Assembly: GCA_946628455.1 (NCBI GenBank)
Contig: CAMOWP010000032.1
Coordinates: forward strand, 1-15,098
DNA length: 15,098 nt
Source of the DNA: an uncultured Clostridia bacterium
Lineage (GTDB): Bacteria; Bacillota; Clostridia; Oscillospirales; Acutalibacteraceae
Reading direction: 5' to 3'
Below the pieces are notes generated by a model. The model searched no databases and was not told the origin of the DNA. It saw only the letters and a program-made list of their open reading frames with translations. A program made the translations under genes and the position numbers. Of the stretch, positions 1 to 5,817 are shown in pieces (positions within the stretch are counted from its first letter, which is position 1; every line of letters starts with the position of its first letter).

Positions 1-40
1 ACAATTATTTTATCATAATAATTATAATTGCTCAACCCTT

Positions 41-81
41 TTCAAATCAGTCAGGGCGCAGCAAAAGCTGTGCGCTGACTG
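41..81 (-). terminator. Outermost copy of the tRNA-linked terminator hairpin
   Basis: The hairpin has arms 48-62 and 67-81 around an AAAA loop (TTTT on the minus strand), with one mismatch. The outer stem differs from the two inner copies by paired, compensating changes (T51/A78, A53/T76 and C48/G81 against C/G, T/A and T/A). The minus-strand tail here is only ATTTGAAAA, so terminator strength is doubtful. Confidence 0.5.
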
Positions 82-210
82 TTGGCACCCCCTCGTCCTC
101 GTTGCCTTCCTTCACGAAAGGCGGCGCAAGCCCCGCCTTAATGTGAATTTCGGCAGTCGTCCTCTCCGGGCAAAATTCGCTTTCGCTGCTTTTTGCCCGG
201 TGTTGTTTGT

Positions 211-252
211 TAACAAAATAGCCTGCTCACAGCAAAAGCTGTGCGCAGGCTA
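211..252 (-). terminator. Middle copy of the tRNA-linked terminator hairpin
   Basis: The stem has arms 219-233 and 238-252 with an AAAA loop and one mismatch, followed on the minus strand by a short T-rich tail (TATTTTGTTA). It is identical to the copy directly behind the tRNA at 382-423 and lies 171 bp further downstream. Confidence 0.55.
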
Positions 253-381
253 TTGGCACCCCCTCGTCCTCGTTGCCTTCCTTCACGAAAGGCGGCGCAA
301 GCCCCGCCTTAATGTGAATTTCGGCAGTCGTCCTCTCCGGGCAAAATTCGCTTTCGCTGCTTTTTGCCCGGTGTTGTTTGT

Positions 382-423
382 TAACAAAATAGCCTGCTCA
401 CAGCAAAAGCTGTGCGCAGGCTA
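382..423 (-). terminator. Terminator of tRNA-Arg
   Basis: A strong hairpin (arms 390-404 and 409-423, AAAA loop, one mismatch) starts two bases after the encoded CCA of the tRNA. On the minus strand it is followed by TATTTTGTTA. Position and form fit an intrinsic terminator ending the short tRNA transcript. Confidence 0.75.
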
Positions 424-424
424 T

Positions 425-499
425 TGGCACCCCCAACAGGAATCGAACCTGTAACTAGCCCTTAGGAGGGGCTTGTTATATCCGTTTAACTATGGAGGC
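425..499 (-). tRNA. tRNA-Arg (anticodon CCT)
   Basis: Read on the minus strand this folds as a complete tRNA. The acceptor stem is GCCTCCA with TGGGGGT (a G-U first pair and U-G inside), followed by discriminator G and an encoded CCA. The D arm is GTTA...TAAC, the anticodon stem AGCCC/GGGCT carries the loop CTCCTAA, and the T arm is ACAGG-TTCGATT-CCTGT. Loop positions 34-36 read CCT, so it decodes the arginine codon AGG. It stands alone, with its own promoter 20-50 bp upstream and a terminator hairpin directly behind it. Part of its 3' end is repeated in the adjoining 171-bp tandem repeat. Confidence 0.95.
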
Positions 500-524
500 G
501 TATTGATTTTTAATTCCGTCAATA

Positions 525-553
525 ATTATATATGCCGAAAGCCGATTTGTCAA
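525..553 (-). promoter_or_regulatory. Sigma-A promoter of tRNA-Arg
   Basis: On the minus strand a perfect TTGACA (548-553) and a perfect TATAAT (525-530) are separated by 17 bp. The predicted start near 518 leaves a leader of about 20 nt before the tRNA. A full consensus promoter is typical of stable RNA genes. Confidence 0.85.
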
Positions 554-906
554 TTCAAAATTATGCATACTTTCATATTATATATTATATACATTTATAT
601 AAAGAGGAGTACAAGCTTAACGAGGCGGCAATTTATTTCGCAAAACTTTTTTCTACATCTTGAACGCAAACAATAATTTGAGGGAGGTGCTACCAAGATA
701 TTGCGTTTTTATTACTCCGTTTTACAAATGAGTTACAATTTTTTAAGAATCGTTTAACGATTTTCTTCCAATTTAAACAAAAAAACTTTTTCGTGCTTTA
801 AAGACTTAAAGTGCGTTACCACAATATTTTGTGCCAAAAAATCTATTATCCCCAATTGAAAAAATTACATTTGTGAAAGTTGCACAGTTTTTGATGTTTT
901 TATGAA
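554..906. other. AT-rich intergenic stretch
   Basis: No convincing gene lies here. The stretch is strongly AT-rich. It contains a 7+1+7 palindrome at 748-762 (AATCGTT-T-AACGATT), which could be an operator or a weak hairpin. It also has an isolated strong Shine-Dalgarno-like GGGAGGTG near 681-688, followed only by reading frames of fewer than 20 codons. I cannot assign a function to either. Confidence 0.5.
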
Positions 907-934
907 TTGACATATTGGATACTTGTGCTATAAT
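907..934 (+). promoter_or_regulatory. Sigma-A promoter of the 3D-domain protein gene
   Basis: TTGACA (907-912) and TATAAT (929-934) are both perfect matches with a 16-bp spacer. Transcription should start near 941, giving a leader of about 80 nt. This excludes an in-frame ATG at 915, which lies between the two promoter boxes. Confidence 0.85.
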
Positions 935-1022
935 GCGTACTGCTTCGAAAAACCGATTAAGATTGATATATTTCCGTAACATTTTCAGGCGGATTTATAC
1001 CATAATTAAAAGGAGATTTAAG

Positions 1023-2258
1023 ATGACTCACAAATCAAAGATTGCAACGCGTCGCTCGTTCAGAGCTGTGCTCGCAATCGTAATAGCAATCGGCGTTATC
1101 GTCACCGTTTTCACATCAACGGCGTTTGCTGACAGCACAACAAGATATGATGTTAAAATAGCTGACGGAGCCAAGGAAAGCGTTATAACAACAACCGAGA
1201 CGGAACCGATTGAAATCCTCAAGGCTGCGGGAATCACCGTTGATTCAGGAGACAAGCTTAATCTCACAGAGTTTGTAAGCGGCGAGGGCGGAAAAATCAC
1301 AATCAGCAGGCAGAACACCATCAGCGTTGATTATGATGATGAAATCCAGACATACAGCGTTTACAGCACAACTGTAGGCGAGGCGCTTGAGGAAATCGGC
1401 GCAACAGTCGGTGAAAAGGATAAGGTTAATTATTCAGCTGACGAAAGCATTAAAGACGGTATGGTAATTCAGATTAAAACAGCGTTTACCGTATCCGTTA
1501 AGGCAGACGGCAAAAAGCACCGCTTTGCACTTGCCGAGGGAACTGTTAAGGACGTTCTTACAATGGCAAAAATCAAGCTTGGCAAGAACGACTATACCGA
1601 GCCTTCGCTCAACACCGAGCTTGAGGCAGGTATGAAGATTAAGGTTTACAGGGTTACCTACAAAAAGGCAACTAAAACAGCTAAAATTGACTTTGAAACA
1701 AAAAGAGTTAACGATAACACTCTTTACAAGGGCACTGAAACAGTTGCAACCGAAGGCAAGGAAGGCGAAAAAACCATTACCTACAGCATAAGATATGTTA
1801 ACGGTAAAGAGGAAAGCCGCCAGAAGGTAAGCTCAGAGGTTACAACCGAGCCTGTTACAAAAATCATCAAGGTCGGAACAAAGAAAAAGCCGAACGGAGC
1901 TGACGCAACACCGAACGGCGTTAAGGAAAAGAACGGCTACAAGGTAGGCCAGGTTATCCAGGGCAGATATACTCATTACTGTGCCTGCGCAACCTGTAAC
2001 GGCAACGGCAGAGGCATTACCGCAAGCGGAAGAAGAATTTCAAACGGAATGCAAAATCCGTATTACATTGCCTGCAACTGGCTTCCTATGGGAACAGTTA
2101 TCAGCGTTGACGGAACTAACTACACGGTAGTTGACAGAGGCGGCAGCGGCCTTTCAAGAGTCGGCAGAATTGATATCTTCACCCCTGAAGGACATTCAGC
2201 CTGCTACAGACTCGGCACGGGCTCCTGCACAATCAAAATTGTTCGCCTTGGATGGTAA
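1023..2258 (+). CDS. Secreted DUF348/G5/3D-domain cell-wall protein (YabE-like)
   Basis: This 411-residue exported protein probably remodels or binds peptidoglycan. Residues 1-36 form a signal peptide (basic start, hydrophobic core, cleavage near TAFA). About 40-215 hold three DUF348-type repeats, about 220-288 a G5 domain, and about 310-411 a 3D domain, a double-psi beta-barrel related to lytic transglycosylases. The order is that of Bacillus YabE and resuscitation-promoting-factor-like proteins. The Cys-rich opening of the 3D domain (YCACATC) and ITASG are typical of clostridial members. Of the three aspartates that name the domain, D371 and D384 are present, but the first (in the usual VAVD) is N352. 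The start is chosen at 1023 because AAAAGGAG lies just upstream and a promoter covers the longer alternative. Domain assignment is firm; enzymatic activity is inferred. Confidence 0.9.
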   Translation: MTHKSKIATRRSFRAVLAIVIAIGVIVTVFTSTAFADSTTRYDVKIADGAKESVITTTETEPIEILKAAGITVDSGDKLNLTEFVSGEGGKITISRQNTISVDYDDEIQTYSVYSTTVGEALEEIGATVGEKDKVNYSADESIKDGMVIQIKTAFTVSVKADGKKHRFALAEGTVKDVLTMAKIKLGKNDYTEPSLNTELEAGMKIKVYRVTYKKATKTAKIDFETKRVNDNTLYKGTETVATEGKEGEKTITYSIRYVNGKEESRQKVSSEVTTEPVTKIIKVGTKKKPNGADATPNGVKEKNGYKVGQVIQGRYTHYCACATCNGNGRGITASGRRISNGMQNPYYIACNWLPMGTVISVDGTNYTVVDRGGSGLSRVGRIDIFTPEGHSACYRLGTGSCTIKIVRLGW

Positions 2259-2268
2259 ATAAAGCATT

Positions 2269-2298
2269 AAAACCGAAGGAAATTCCTTCGGTTTTTTA
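2269..2298. terminator. Intrinsic terminator between convergent genes
   Basis: AACCGAAGGAA and TTCCTTCGGTT form a near-perfect hairpin followed by TTTTTTATT on the plus strand and preceded by an A run. It can serve both the 3D-protein gene and the leftward sleB gene that ends at 2302. Confidence 0.85.
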
Positions 2299-2301
2299 TT
2301 G

Positions 2302-3000
2302 TTAAATGCAGAAATAGTGGCTGCCGATAATCTTAATTACCGTTCTTGAGCGCATCCAGGCATTTGAGGTTTTGGCGGGGTTATAGTAGTAAATTGCTCC
2401 GCCCGTCGGGTCCCAGCCGTTAATAGCGTCTCTTGCCGCGCGCTTTGCGCTTTCTGCAACGGGCTGATACCAGTTTGAATCGTTAACGCAGGAAAACGCG
2501 CCGTTCTGATAAACTACTCCGCTGAGAGTATCGGGAAACGACGGGTGCGCAATTCTGTTGAGAATAACAGCTCCTACCGCAACCTGCCCCTCATAACTCT
2601 CTCCCCTTGCTTCGGCTGAGATAACCTTTGCGAGCAGGTTTATTTCATCATTTGTAAAGCCGCGATTTGACGAGCCTGACGAGCCGAGCCCGAGATACAG
2701 CAGGGTCTGAGGACCCGCAATGCCGTCAACCGTTATCCCGCAGTTTTTTTGAAACGCGGTCACAGCATTCTTTGTTTGCGTTCCGTAAATTCCGTCGACA
2801 GCGCCTTTATAAAAGCCGAGCGATTTCAGCTTCTTCTGTATACTCTTGACCTCCGCTCCCGTTGAACCGAAGCGCGACAGCGCATATTCCGTTTCACCTT
2901 CAAAAAGCGCTGTGTATACGCTTTGACCCAGAGACGCAGCCCCTAAGGCTATCGCCGCAGTCATTACAAGAATTAATACCTTTTCCGTAAAGCTATTCAT
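2302..3000 (-). CDS. sleB: Spore cortex-lytic enzyme SleB
   Basis: This 232-residue protein is a germination-type peptidoglycan hydrolase acting on the spore cortex. Residues 8-30 are a hydrophobic export or anchor segment. About 45-103 form a PG_binding_1 domain (GxxVKxIQxxLxxLGFYxG, then GIAGPQT). About 118-232 form the Hydrolase_2/SleB catalytic domain with SAEARGE (probable catalytic E130), ILNR and a conserved YYNP. SleB family enzymes are lytic transglycosylases for muramic-lactam-containing cortex. The start at 3000 is preferred over an in-frame TTG at 3027 because GCGGTGAT lies properly spaced before the ATG. It follows a small membrane-protein gene by 54 bp, probably in one transcript. 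No YpeB-type partner is seen, although ypeB usually follows sleB in Bacillus. Confidence 0.9.
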   Translation of the reverse strand: MNSFTEKVLILVMTAAIALGAASLGQSVYTALFEGETEYALSRFGSTGAEVKSIQKKLKSLGFYKGAVDGIYGTQTKNAVTAFQKNCGITVDGIAGPQTLLYLGLGSSGSSNRGFTNDEINLLAKVISAEARGESYEGQVAVGAVILNRIAHPSFPDTLSGVVYQNGAFSCVNDSNWYQPVAESAKRAARDAINGWDPTGGAIYYYNPAKTSNAWMRSRTVIKIIGSHYFCI

Positions 3001-3054
3001 ATTTATCACCGCTCTTATTCTTTGCAAAAAGCGGGAAAATATTCAATTCATATT

Positions 3055-3321
3055 TTAAGACAGCACGCCCATTATTACCGTCAGCGCCGCTCCTGCTCCC
3101 GCGCCGAGAACAATGCACAAAGCTGTTGAAAGCTTTTCCTTTGTGCTTTTTCTGACCCTGGGCGGCTTTGTGGCGAGCTTGGAAAACCGTTCCGCCTCCT
3201 TCTGAAGCGCGGAATCGCTCACGTTTGCGCCTGACGGACGTACAAAAAAGATGATTTTTTCAAAATACTGCGATTCCGTGTTTGTAATTTCAAGTATCCG
3301 TTTATTTACTCCTTTTAGCAT
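3055..3321 (-). CDS. Small single-pass membrane protein upstream of sleB
   Basis: I do not recognise a characterised family. The 88-residue product has a mixed, soluble N-terminal part (MLKGVNKRILEI..., then FVRPSG), a basic middle (about 50-66, rich in K and R), and a C-terminal hydrophobic helix (about 68-88, rich in Ala, Gly and Val) reaching the C-terminus. This suggests a tail-anchored protein with its bulk in the cytoplasm. I have the impression that similar short proteins recur in Clostridia, but cannot verify it. The ATG at 3321 is chosen because AGGAT lies before it, whereas the ATG at 3339 has no Shine-Dalgarno site and would sit almost on the predicted transcription start. Placement with sleB behind a sigma-G-like promoter suggests a forespore role; this is inferred. 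Confidence 0.75.
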   Translation of the reverse strand: MLKGVNKRILEITNTESQYFEKIIFFVRPSGANVSDSALQKEAERFSKLATKPPRVRKSTKEKLSTALCIVLGAGAGAALTVIMGVLS

Positions 3322-3350
3322 ATGCACACATCCTAACATTTTTATACAGA

Positions 3351-3381
3351 TAGTGTTAGAAATTTCATTATTTTTTATTCA
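3351..3381 (-). promoter_or_regulatory. Possible sigma-G (forespore) promoter for the sleB pair
   Basis: On the minus strand TGAATA (3376-3381) and AACACTA (3351-3357) are separated by 18 bp. The sigma-G consensus is close to TGAATA-N17/18-CATACTA, so the -35 is exact and the -10 matches five of seven. No good sigma-A promoter is seen here. The forespore assignment also fits the known control of sleB in Bacillus. Confidence 0.5.
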
Positions 3382-3674
3382 ACATCACGTAAATAAAATT
3401 TGTTAAAATTTTTCTGAAATTTTTACTTGACAAACGAATACTATAACGCTTTGTAATAAAAGGGCGAGGCTGAAACGCTGGGGAAAACTCTGGGGAAAAT
3501 GTGAAAAACTTTTGCCAAAGCCCTTAATAATGCGCACTTTTGCGGTGTTGAAAACATATTTACAAGGTGTAAATTTTGAGTTTTCAACATTTTACACATA
3601 GTTTTCAACATTTAAAAAATTGTTATAATTTTTGTGAATTTTGCCGATTTTAACTTTCCCTCTTGACAAAAAAA
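3382..3674. other. Intergenic region between sleB pair and glycosylase gene
   Basis: This is AT-rich, non-coding DNA between divergently transcribed genes. Besides the 9-mer cluster at 3479-3610 it holds an exact TTGACA at 3427-3432 with only a poor -10 candidate (TGTAAT, 19 bp away). A second TTGACA at 3663-3668 is just 9 bp from the TATAAT of the next promoter and so cannot act with it. I see no gene or RNA fold. Confidence 0.6.
3479..3610. promoter_or_regulatory. Cluster of DnaA-box-like 9-mers with central palindrome
   Basis: Four 9-mers point one way: TGGGGAAAA at 3479 and 3491, TGTGAAAAA at 3500 and TGTTGAAAA at 3546. Three point the other way: TTTTCAACA at 3581, TTTTACACA at 3590 and TTTTCAACA at 3602. 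TTTTACACA and the complement of TGTGAAAAA fit the relaxed DnaA consensus TTWTNCACA; the others miss by one or two bases. The two groups face each other across an inverted repeat at 3558-3574 (ATTTACA / TGTAAAT, 3-bp gap). Binding by DnaA is inference; another regulator could use the same sites. Confidence 0.45.
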
Positions 3675-3683
3675 TGATATAAT
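3675..3683 (+). promoter_or_regulatory. Extended -10 promoter of the glycosylase gene
   Basis: TGATATAAT is an exact extended -10 element (TGN plus TATAAT). At the proper -35 distance there is only TTTCCC. The good TTGACA at 3663 is 9 bp away and unusable with this -10, though with a 17-bp spacer it could serve a weaker TGTTAT at 3686. Confidence 0.6.
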
Positions 3684-3714
3684 GCTGTTATTACAAGATG
3701 TGATAAATAACAGC
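3684..3714 (+). other. Inverted repeat in the leader of the glycosylase gene
   Basis: GCTGTTAT (3684-3691) and ATAACAGC (3707-3714) are perfect 8-bp arms around 15 nt. They lie between the -10 box and the Shine-Dalgarno site (TTTGGAG). This could be an operator overlapping the transcription start or a leader hairpin. Confidence 0.5.
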
Positions 3715-3728
3715 TTTGGAGAACTGAT

Positions 3729-4547
3729 ATGAAAGTTATAAAAGAGGGAAAAGATATACGGGTTAAGGGCGTTGAATGCCTTGACCTTGACCTGACGCTT
3801 GACTGCGGCCAGGCATTCAGATGGGAAAAGCAGGAGGACGGCTCCTACAGCGGCGTTGCGGGCGGCTGCTTTTTAAACATAAAAAAAGACGGCGGGGATT
3901 TAATTTTCAGGGATACAAACGAAGAGGCGTTTTACTCCTTCTGGGTTAATTATTTCGACCTTGAAAAGGATTACAGAGCTATCTGCGAAACGCTCAAGGA
4001 GGATGAGCTCCTCTCCTCAACAATCGACAGCTATTACGGAATCAGAATTCTCAACCAGGAAAGCTGGGAGGCGCTTTGCTCATTTGTTATCAGCCAGCAG
4101 AATAATATTAAAAGAATAAAGTTGATAATCGGCAGGCTCTGCAAGGCTTATGGCGAGGATTTGGGAAACGGAAGATATACCTTTCCGAGCGCCGAAAGGC
4201 TCAGCAAGCTTGAGGTGAGCGATTTTGAGGCTGTCGGCGCGGGCTACAGGGCAAAATATCTTGAACGCCTCTCAAAGGACGTTGCAAGCGGAAAAATTGA
4301 CCTTGAAAAAATTAAAAGCCTCTCGCTTGACGAGGCAAGGAAGGCGCTGCTTGATATATACGGAGTAGGCATAAAGGTTGCAAACTGCGCGCTGCTTTTC
4401 GGCTTTCAGTTTTACAGCGCATTCCCTGTTGACGTGTGGATGAAAAGGGTTATGGAATATTACCCGGACGGTCTGCCCGAGTGCTTCAACGGAATTGAGG
4501 GAATCGCCCAGCAGTATCTTTTCCACTGGGCAAGAAACAATCTTTAA
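3729..4547 (+). CDS. 8-oxoguanine DNA glycosylase/AP lyase, OGG1 type
   Basis: This 272-residue protein is a base-excision-repair enzyme that removes oxidised guanine (8-oxoG) from DNA. Residues 1-105 match the OGG N-terminal domain (LTLDCGQAFRW). About 110-272 form the HhH-GPD fold: ISQQNNIKRI corresponds to the N-N-N damage-site motif of OGG1. The hairpin LLDIYGVGIKVANC carries the Schiff-base lysine K216, and PVDVWMKR carries the catalytic aspartate D235. The length is normal for bacterial and archaeal members of this class, which databases often label DNA-3-methyladenine glycosylase 2. The lysine marks it as bifunctional (glycosylase plus beta-lyase). The start is supported by TTTGGAG 8 bp upstream. 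It appears monocistronic, followed by a new promoter. Confidence 0.9.
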   Translation: MKVIKEGKDIRVKGVECLDLDLTLDCGQAFRWEKQEDGSYSGVAGGCFLNIKKDGGDLIFRDTNEEAFYSFWVNYFDLEKDYRAICETLKEDELLSSTIDSYYGIRILNQESWEALCSFVISQQNNIKRIKLIIGRLCKAYGEDLGNGRYTFPSAERLSKLEVSDFEAVGAGYRAKYLERLSKDVASGKIDLEKIKSLSLDEARKALLDIYGVGIKVANCALLFGFQFYSAFPVDVWMKRVMEYYPDGLPECFNGIEGIAQQYLFHWARNNL

Positions 4548-4555
4548 TATTTCAG

Positions 4556-4584
4556 TTGAAATTAATATACATTTGTCTTATAAT
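4556..4584 (+). promoter_or_regulatory. Sigma-A promoter of the DUF2974-like hydrolase gene
   Basis: TTGAAA (4556-4561) and a perfect TATAAT (4579-4584) are separated by 17 bp, 33 bp before the start codon. The promoter begins 8 bp after the glycosylase stop codon. Confidence 0.8.
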
Positions 4585-4617
4585 GTAACTGAATAAAAAT
4601 ATAAAGAGGGGATTTTG

Positions 4618-5766
4618 ATGTCATCTGTAAAAGACTATGTTGACTGCTACGGTTACTTATCGTTTAAGGATAAGCCGTTTACCAAGGAAGACAACGTTGC
4701 TATGTGCATGAGCTTTTATATGCCGCTTGACAAGGTTGTTTCTCCGTCCTTTGACGAAGAGCCCAAGCCGTTTGCAGACGCCTGCAAGGAGCTTTTTGCG
4801 CTGAGAGGAAACGAGCACAAGCCCGTCGGACTTGTTCTTGTTAAAGGTATAAGCGAGCTTCTTATGGCAATGGCTGAGCAAAAGCGTTACAACGAAATGA
4901 AGGTTGTTGCGTGCACGGACAATTTCTGCGTTAAGCCCGCGGTACAGTTCAACGCCTGCACCTTCCTTCTTCCCGACGGCAATATTGTCGTTCTGTTCAG
5001 AGGTACTGACGACACTCTCACAGGCTGGAAAGAGGACCTTGATATGCTTGCCTCAAAAGAGGGAATCCCGTCAGAGCACCTCTCTGTTGAATATCTTAAA
5101 GAGGTTGCAAATCATTTTGACGGAAACATCATCGTTTGCGGCCACTCAAAGGGCGGCTACGTTGCAAACTACGCGGTTATGAATTCCGACAAGGAAATCA
5201 GGGACAGGGTTATTGCGCTTTACAATAACGACGGGCCCGGCTTCGCTTCATACGATTTTCTTAATTCCGACGTATATAAGGAGCTTCTCCCGAAATATCA
5301 TCACCTCATTCCGCAATCTTCATTCATCGGTATGATGCTGCTCCACGACGATGACTACACGATTATCAAGAGCAAGGGCTTAATCGGTCCGCTTCAGCAC
5401 GATTTGCTCACCTGGGTATTTGACGGCGACAAGCTCGTTGAATGCGAGGACACAACAAGAAGGAGCAAGGTTTCCGACCTCGCGTTTTATGACATCGTTT
5501 CAAACGTATCTCAGGAACAGCTTGAGGTTACGGAGCAGACGGTAGGCACGCTTATTGAGGGCATCGGCCAGCGCGGACTCCTTGACGTAAAGGACCACGT
5601 TGTTGACTCTGCAAAGGGCGCCGTTAAGGCATGGAAGAGCATTGACAAGGATTCAAAGAAGGTGCTCGGAGAAACAGCTAAGGGCGCCGCAAAGGCTGTT
5701 GCCGACGCTGTTAAGGCAGTTGCAAAAAACGAGGTTTCAACAGCAGAGGAAAGAGCAAAGGCGTAA
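4618..5766 (+). CDS. DUF2974 (Mbeg1-like) alpha/beta hydrolase
   Basis: This 382-residue, probably cytoplasmic, lipase-like hydrolase has no signal peptide. About 90-290 hold the alpha/beta-hydrolase core. VVLFRGTDDT is the strand that precedes the oxyanion region in lipase_3-like enzymes, GHSKGG carries the nucleophile S177, and LYNNDGPG carries the probable acid D205. This combination is characteristic of the DUF2974/Mbeg1 family, whose substrates are unknown. From about 325 the protein changes to an Ala/Lys/Val/Asp-rich tail (DSAKGAVKAWKSI, AAKAVADAVKAV) that should form amphipathic helices and may touch membranes or storage granules. The ATG at 4618 is used because GAGGGG is 6 bp upstream; a TTG one codon earlier is too close. 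It is monocistronic, with its own promoter and terminator. Confidence 0.85.
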   Translation: MSSVKDYVDCYGYLSFKDKPFTKEDNVAMCMSFYMPLDKVVSPSFDEEPKPFADACKELFALRGNEHKPVGLVLVKGISELLMAMAEQKRYNEMKVVACTDNFCVKPAVQFNACTFLLPDGNIVVLFRGTDDTLTGWKEDLDMLASKEGIPSEHLSVEYLKEVANHFDGNIIVCGHSKGGYVANYAVMNSDKEIRDRVIALYNNDGPGFASYDFLNSDVYKELLPKYHHLIPQSSFIGMMLLHDDDYTIIKSKGLIGPLQHDLLTWVFDGDKLVECEDTTRRSKVSDLAFYDIVSNVSQEQLEVTEQTVGTLIEGIGQRGLLDVKDHVVDSAKGAVKAWKSIDKDSKKVLGETAKGAAKAVADAVKAVAKNEVSTAEERAKA

Positions 5767-5789
5767 CGGTTAAAAGTTAAAAGTTAAAC

Positions 5790-5817
5790 GGGCTATCCTG
5801 ATGATAGCCCATTTTTT
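5790..5817. terminator. Bidirectional terminator
   Basis: GGGCTATC (5790-5797) and GATAGCCC (5803-5810) form a perfect stem followed by ATTTTTT. In the opposite direction the hairpin is followed by T-rich repeats (three GTTAAAA-like units at 5768-5788). The T run overlaps the stop codon of the convergent rsmE gene. Confidence 0.88.

Larger units (their letters stand above)
48..434. repeat. 171-bp tandem repeat next to tRNA-Arg
   Basis: Positions 82-263 and 253-434 are identical over 182 bases at an offset of 171, with a more diverged left edge from about 48. On the minus strand each unit begins with the last ten bases of the tRNA-Arg (GGGGGTGCCA), followed by a terminator-like hairpin. It then holds two more inverted repeats: arms 166-175/191-200 (CCGGGCAAAA / TTTTGCCCGG) and 118-124/133-139 (AAGGCGG / CCGCCTT). 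The right edge of identity lies inside the tRNA acceptor stem, where the repeat breaks from five C to different bases. The period is divisible by three, so it creates an apparent open reading frame that I do not believe is a gene. Confidence 0.93.

Noticed and set aside
48..434. CRISPR array
   Set aside because: The repeated unit is 171 bp and contiguous, with no short repeats separated by unique spacers and no cas genes.
425..434. Attachment site of an integrated element at the tRNA 3' end
   Set aside because: The duplicated tRNA part is only 10 bp, and no integrase or foreign genes lie nearby; tandem duplication explains the pattern better.
143..454. Open reading frame of 103 codons on the plus strand
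   Set aside because: It arises because the 171-bp repeat is a multiple of three; its second half repeats its first, and it ends as antisense translation of the tRNA (QQESNL). No ribosome site.
473..676. Plus-strand open reading frame of 67 codons
   Set aside because: It begins within the tRNA antisense strand, crosses the tRNA promoter, has no ribosome site and has an AT-driven composition.
681..757. Possible leader peptide after a strong GGGAGGTG
   Set aside because: The candidate starts (GTG or TTG) are badly spaced, the frames are under 20 codons, and no promoter or attenuator structure is clear.
915..1022. Longer N-terminus for the 3D-domain protein
   Set aside because: The ATG at 915 lies between the -35 and -10 boxes and has no ribosome site; the ATG at 1023 has both a good site and a proper signal peptide.
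3427..3457. TTGACA with TGTAAT as a promoter towards the glycosylase gene
   Set aside because: The 19-bp spacer and poor -10 make it weak, and a better extended -10 lies close to the gene.
5768..5788. Three short GTTAAAA-like direct repeats
   Set aside because: They are too short and simple to call an element; they probably only supply the T tract of the reverse terminator.
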